NCBI RefSeq assembly: GCF_029229925.1
Contig: NZ_CP107254.1
Location: 2,046,001-2,110,000, forward strand
Reading direction: 5' to 3'
DNA length: 64,000 nucleotides
Source of the DNA: Halorhabdus sp. BNX81
GTDB taxonomy: Archaea > Halobacteriota > Halobacteria > Halobacteriales > Haloarculaceae
Both the position numbers and the translations under genes were made by a program. The notes beneath the pieces were generated by a model, which worked only from the letters and a program-made list of their open reading frames with translations, did no database searches and was not told the origin of the DNA. Shown here piece by piece: positions 60,378 through 64,000 of the stretch; within the stretch, counting starts at the first letter, position 1; every line of letters starts with the position of its first letter.

Positions 60378-62234
60378 ATGACGACGACGCAGGGCAATCT
60401 CGCCGGCCTCTCGCGATATATCTTCCGTGCTCCGCGGTGGTACTCCAGCATCGGCTTTGCGCTTCTCATCGCCGCCATCGTGGGCGTCGCGGCCTTCGAC
60501 TCGCGATACGTTCTCGAGGACGCCTGGCAGGGGATCTTCTACATCGGACTGCCGACGCTCGCGGCCGGGGTGCTGACGCCACCGGTCGATCGGTTGATCG
60601 GCGGCCAGTTGACGCCGAGCCGGGCGTCGCTGCTCGCACTCGGCTGTGAGTTGCTCGTCATTGCGATCATGACCAGTGCAAGTCTCGTGGCCGCGCTGAC
60701 GCCACTCGGACAGATCTTCGTCTTCGACGCCCTGGTTTTCTCCCTTGCAGCCATCTTCGCCGTCCGACTGCTGATCGTCATGGCCGTCTCACGCCATCGG
60801 CTGGCCGTCGCGGCGATCCCGGCGAGTATCCAGACCCTCGCCGCTGCCGTGTTGCTGTTCGTCTACAGCGGGACGATGCGGTACCTGGAAGTCGGCGGCC
60901 CCCTCGCCAGATCGTACCTCTCGCGACCCGAACAGGCCCCACCCGAGTTACTCGTGATTCTCCCGAGTGACTTCCTCGTGTTGGCGCTTCTCTGTGGTAT
61001 CTATGCGATCGCCGTCTGGCTGTTCCTCGTCGTGATCGACTGGCCCTGGCGGCGGAGTCTCGGCGTCAGTGCCCTGGATTTCCTCGAGGGCTTCATCGGA
61101 CACATCGCGGAGGGATCGAACGAACTCGAAGAGTTCTTCGAGGAGATCGGCGAGGAAGCACTCGTACCGGTAAGTGTCCTCGTGTTTCGTCGCCCCGACG
61201 GCGACGAGAAGGCGCGGTTCGTCCTGCCGATGATCCATCCCGGACCGATGGGTGAGATCGGCGGCGGAAACCTGCCAAAGCGGATCGCCGAAGAGGCCGA
61301 CGGCCTCGGATTCCCGCCCCACGCCACGGCCGGACACGACTTCAATCTCGTGACCGAAGGGGAAGTCGAGACGATCCTTGACGCCGCCGAGCGGGCCCAC
61401 GACCGTATCGCGTATGCAGAGACGGCGACGCCGGGCGAGCGCCTCCAGGAGGGTGATGCGACGCTCACCGGCCAGGCGTTCGGCGACCACGCGCTCGCGA
61501 CCGTCACCTACTCGCCCGGGTACGCCGACGACATCGAGTACGCTGTCGGGCTCTCGGCCGCCGCCGAAGCCCGGAACGGCCACCTCTCGGAAGTGATGCT
61601 CGTCGACGCCCACAACTGCAACAACGGTCTCGAAGGCCAGAACCTGGGCCACGTCGTCCCCGGCGGAGAGCGATCGTTCGACCTGATCCACGGGGCGGAC
61701 CGCCTGGGCGATCGCCTCGAAGCGGCCAAGCAGGGAACGCTTCGCCTCGGGACGGCCCACGACGAGACGCCCTGGGAACCCGAAGACGGGATCGGCCCGC
61801 TCGGTGTCCGTGTGGCTGTCGTGGCAGTCGACGGGCAAACGACGGCCTACGTCCTGGTCGACGGCAACAACATGGAACCCGGTCTCCGGGAGGCGATCGT
61901 CGACACTGTCGACCAGGTTGATCTACTGGAGGTGATGACCTCGGACACCCACGTCGTCAACACAGTCGAAGCTGAAAACCAGGTCGGTGACGAGATTCCA
62001 GGCGACGAATTGATCGACGTGATCGACACGCTGGTCGGGGACGCCCTCGACGACCTCGAACCCGTCGAGGCCGGGATGGCCAGCGAAAAAGCCAAAGTGA
62101 CGGTCTTCGGGACGGATCGAACCGAAACGCTTGCAAGCACCGCCAACGCCGTCGTCTCGATGGGCGGCGCGCTCGCCGGCATGTTCACCTTTGCGGTCGT
62201 CACGATCAGTCTCCTGCTGTTCCTCCTGACGTGA
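60378..62234 (+). CDS. DUF2070 family membrane protein
   Basis: 618 residues. The N-terminal half (1-225) has about seven membrane helices; the C-terminal half is a soluble domain with conserved His, Asp and Glu ('FVLPMIHPGPMGEIGGGNLP', 'LGHVVPGGERSFDLIHGADR', 'ALLVDGNNMEPGLREAIV'-like), then one final helix. DUF2070 is a haloarchaeal/archaeal family of unknown function. The histidine-rich conserved patches suggest a metal-dependent hydrolase, by inference. ATG 60378 with an upstream AT-rich stretch. It is followed by tRNA-Ser on the other strand. Confidence 0.9.
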   Translation: MTTTQGNLAGLSRYIFRAPRWYSSIGFALLIAAIVGVAAFDSRYVLEDAWQGIFYIGLPTLAAGVLTPPVDRLIGGQLTPSRASLLALGCELLVIAIMTSASLVAALTPLGQIFVFDALVFSLAAIFAVRLLIVMAVSRHRLAVAAIPASIQTLAAAVLLFVYSGTMRYLEVGGPLARSYLSRPEQAPPELLVILPSDFLVLALLCGIYAIAVWLFLVVIDWPWRRSLGVSALDFLEGFIGHIAEGSNELEEFFEEIGEEALVPVSVLVFRRPDGDEKARFVLPMIHPGPMGEIGGGNLPKRIAEEADGLGFPPHATAGHDFNLVTEGEVETILDAAERAHDRIAYAETATPGERLQEGDATLTGQAFGDHALATVTYSPGYADDIEYAVGLSAAAEARNGHLSEVMLVDAHNCNNGLEGQNLGHVVPGGERSFDLIHGADRLGDRLEAAKQGTLRLGTAHDETPWEPEDGIGPLGVRVAVVAVDGQTTAYVLVDGNNMEPGLREAIVDTVDQVDLLEVMTSDTHVVNTVEAENQVGDEIPGDELIDVIDTLVGDALDDLEPVEAGMASEKAKVTVFGTDRTETLASTANAVVSMGGALAGMFTFAVVTISLLLFLLT

Positions 62235-62274
62235 GCGACGGAGCGCTTCGCTCGGCAGGTTGTGGCGAGAAAAA

Positions 62275-62359
62275 CGCCGAGGGAGCGATTTGAACGCTCG
62301 AGTCCGTGAGGACACCTGCTCTCGAGGCAGGCGCCTTGGCCAGGCTAGGCTACCTCGGC
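62275..62359 (-). tRNA. tRNA-Ser (anticodon CGA)
   Basis: 85 nt, class II with a long variable arm. Acceptor GCCGAGG pairs with CCTCGGC, discriminator G. Anticodon stem CCTGC/GCAGG with loop CTCGAGA gives anticodon CGA (Ser UCG). The variable arm is about 15 nt and the T arm GAGCG-TTCAAAT-CGCTC. No CCA is encoded. Confidence 0.97.
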
Positions 62360-62485
62360 TTACCCTCCGGTAGTTCGGGTCCGTGTTTATCGGTTTCGAT
62401 CTGGACGCACCACGGCAGGCCGCCGCCGGCGATCCCGACAGGCCCCACCACGAAAACTAAGGGCGCGTGGAGCGATCATCGGTCC

Positions 62486-63433
62486 ATGGATGTCTCCGAG
62501 GCGAGCGATACGTGTACCCGGCTGCTGGACGAACTCGAATCGGCGATCATCACCGATCAGGAGTTCCTCGAAACGGTCTTTCTCGGCGTGCTCGGTCGCG
62601 GGCACGTCCTGCTCGAAGACGTGCCCGGCACGGGCAAGACGCTGACTGCCCGAAGTCTCGCGGAGGCGCTCGGCCTCTCCTTTTCGCGCGTCCAGTTCAC
62701 CCCGGACCTGCTCCCGACTGACGTCACCGGGACTCACATCTACAACGAGCGCGATCGGACCTTCGAGTTCAGCGAAGGCCCGATCTTCGCCAACGTCGTC
62801 CTGGCCGACGAGATCAACCGTGCCCCGCCGAAAACCCAGTCGGCGCTGCTGGAAGCCATGGAGGAGGGACAGGTCACCGCCGGCGGCGACACCTACCAAC
62901 TCCCGGATCCGTTCTTCGTCATCGCGACCCAGAACCCCGTCGAGATGGAAGGAACCTTCGAGTTGCCCGAAGCCCAGGTGGACCGCTTTGCGATCAAAGC
63001 GACGATGGGCTACCCCGAACTCGACGGCGAAGTCGAACTCCTCCGACGACGGGCCGGTCGCGACGACCAGAGCCCCTCGGTCGAGACGGTGCTCGACGCC
63101 GAATCGGTAACGGCGCTCCGGCAGGTTCCCGAAACGATCCGGGTCGAGGAGGACTTGCTGGAATACATGGCGGAAATCACGCGGGCGACACGCGAACACC
63201 GCCACGTCGAGGTCGGCGTCTCGCCGCGTGGCACCCAGCGGTTGTTCGAGATCGTGCGGGCGCGAGCGACGATTTCGGGCCGGGAGTACGTCACGCCGGA
63301 CGACGTCAAGCGGGTCGCCCGGCCGGCACTGGCCCACCGGCTAGTACTCACGCCCGACGCCAGAGTCGACGAAGTGCCCAAAACAGCCGTGATCGACCGG
63401 GTTCTCGAAGACGTTCCCGTCCCGACGGTCTGA
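62486..63433 (+). CDS. MoxR-family AAA+ ATPase
   Basis: 315 residues. Walker A 'LLEDVPGTGKTLTARSL', Walker B 'NVVLADEINRAPPKTQSALL', sensor 1 'FVIATQNPVEMEGTFELPEA', sensor 2 in 'GVSPRGTQRLFEIVRARATI'. MoxR proteins act as chaperones with DUF58/VWA partners, and a DUF58 3' end is at 63926-64000 on the opposite strand. ATG 62486. Co-regulated with them in many haloarchaea. Confidence 0.95.
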   Translation: MDVSEASDTCTRLLDELESAIITDQEFLETVFLGVLGRGHVLLEDVPGTGKTLTARSLAEALGLSFSRVQFTPDLLPTDVTGTHIYNERDRTFEFSEGPIFANVVLADEINRAPPKTQSALLEAMEEGQVTAGGDTYQLPDPFFVIATQNPVEMEGTFELPEAQVDRFAIKATMGYPELDGEVELLRRRAGRDDQSPSVETVLDAESVTALRQVPETIRVEEDLLEYMAEITRATREHRHVEVGVSPRGTQRLFEIVRARATISGREYVTPDDVKRVARPALAHRLVLTPDARVDEVPKTAVIDRVLEDVPVPTV

Positions 63434-63434
63434 C

Positions 63435-63926
63435 TCAGGCACGCATCGCGAGCAACACCAGCCCACCGCCCCCGAGGAAGGCGACGAGCGCGACGAGGGG
63501 CTGACCGCCGGTCGAGACCAGAAACGTCCCGTAGACGAGCACCATGGCGACCGCGCCGACGAACGTCGAGCCAGCCCCATGGATGACGATCGAGCGGACC
63601 ATCGTGGCATCGGATCCGAGTTGGCGGGTCACGTTGATCGATTGCTCGCCGATATCCCACCCCAGGACGGCCCCGAGAATCCCGACGAGCAACAGCCCCG
63701 GCGAGAGCGAGGCCGCGCCGGCGAATACGACCGCGGCGAACTGCAAGAGGGCACCGAGCCCGAGTACGCGCTGGGAGCCGCGTGCGGTCCCGACGACGGC
63801 GATCAGGCCACCGGCGAACGCAAGCAGACCGGCAGACGGAACGAGGGACAGGGCCAGGGCGGCGATTGTGACCGCCCCGCCGGTCAACAGAAGGGCAAAC
63901 CGGGGTGGGCGGATCGCTTCATCCAT
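63435..63926 (-). CDS. small membrane protein of the DUF58/MoxR neighbourhood
   Basis: 163 residues, five or so membrane helices ('RFALLLTGGAVTIAALALSL', 'VLGLGALLQFAAVVFAGAAS', 'LVALVAFLGGGGLVLLAMRA') and a soluble loop 'GEQSINVTRQLGSDATMVRS'. It resembles the haloarchaeal DUF7519 type. Start ATG 63924-63926 overlaps the preceding gene's stop (TGATG), so it is coupled to it. Its stop lies 2 bp from the MoxR gene stop (convergent). Confidence 0.82.
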   Translation of the reverse strand: MDEAIRPPRFALLLTGGAVTIAALALSLVPSAGLLAFAGGLIAVVGTARGSQRVLGLGALLQFAAVVFAGAASLSPGLLLVGILGAVLGWDIGEQSINVTRQLGSDATMVRSIVIHGAGSTFVGAVAMVLVYGTFLVSTGGQPLVALVAFLGGGGLVLLAMRA

Positions 63927-64000
63927 CACGACCACCGCCGTCCAGCGTTCGTCAGCGCAAGCGCGAGCGATTCGTCGCGGTCCCAGTCGACCACGCGAAC
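63926..64000 (-). CDS. 3' end of a DUF58-family protein gene (cut by window edge)
   Basis: 24 in-frame codons on the minus strand end 'VVDWDRDESLALALTNAGRR' before TGA 63926-63928. The V-V-D-W-D pattern is the C-terminal end of DUF58 proteins, the usual partner of MoxR ATPases. Only the tail is in the window, so the identification rests on this short stretch and on neighbours. Confidence 0.6.
   Translation of the reverse strand, partial: VRVVDWDRDESLALALTNAGRRWS

Noticed and set aside
1-64000. CRISPR array or cas genes
   Set aside because: No regularly spaced repeat series and no Cas motifs were seen anywhere in the window.
1-64000. Intact insertion sequence or integrase gene
   Set aside because: No transposase, DDE or tyrosine-recombinase pattern was recognised; the duplicated gene tails lack such genes.

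Overview
The window looks like the chromosome of a halophilic archaeon (Halobacteria), most probably Halorhabdus or a close relative. The evidence is high GC, very acidic proteins, TATA boxes about 27 bp upstream of starts with little or no leader, haloarchaeal families (DUF2070, archaeal GuaA glutaminase subunit, GEK1-type D-aminoacyl-tRNA deacylase, archaeal-type citramalate synthase) and Tat-dependent secretion. The genus hint comes from a bacterial-type xylose isomerase/xylulokinase pair and several secreted polysaccharide-active enzymes. It is an inference from content, not a sequence match.

Layout. 1-6.2 kb is housekeeping: chorismate-using synthase (cut by the window edge), a helix-hairpin-helix protein, aroE, a Na+/Ca2+ exchanger, D-aminoacyl-tRNA deacylase and a DUF2237 protein. 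6.3-7.2 kb holds an AbrB/PIN toxin-antitoxin pair with a clear operator, followed by an 82-bp palindrome touching the thiC stop. 7.2-16 kb is thiC, an acetyltransferase, zinc-finger, PHP, DUF457, lipoprotein, CinA and phosphotransferase genes and an XPD/Rad3-like helicase. 16-22 kb is a plastic zone: the tail of the helicase gene is duplicated around a lipoprotein gene, a MazF/PemK remnant precedes an ArsA/Get3 ATPase, and the gap between an SDR gene and a glycerate-kinase gene holds two different PIN cassettes in tandem, separated by fused partial copies of both gene tails.

22-26 kb continues with glycerate kinase, a second SDR, a roughly 245-nt element that folds on paper into a flush four-way junction, endonuclease V and a zinc-finger rhomboid protease. 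26-30 kb encodes two secreted carbohydrate-active proteins sharing a duplicated ricin-type lectin module. 30-32 kb is polX with a coupled small gene. 32-38 kb is the xylose locus: xylB, a transducer lacking the usual signalling tip, and xylA, followed by a Usp protein. 38-46 kb has a serine hydrolase, MATE transporter, a fused FAD/Fe-S dehydrogenase, a membrane-anchored winged-helix regulator and tRNA-Glu with broken copies of its 3' end downstream.

46-51 kb has a DUF151 protein, an ArsP-like permease/thioredoxin/ArsR run, a membrane protein, an arsenate-reductase-like phosphatase and a cysteine-less redoxin. 51-58 kb carries a HAD hydrolase, SMR transporter, cimA, DUF192 and HNH-like proteins, a sensor kinase and guaA. 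58-64 kb has a secreted GH43 enzyme with a dockerin-like tail, DUF2070, tRNA-Ser, a MoxR ATPase and the 3' end of its usual DUF58 partner.

Together the secreted GH43 enzymes, lectins and dockerin-like tail with XylA/XylB suggest growth on plant-type pentose polymers. The most unusual signals are the tandem intergenic cassettes, the four-way-junction element and the tip-less transducer between xylB and xylA.
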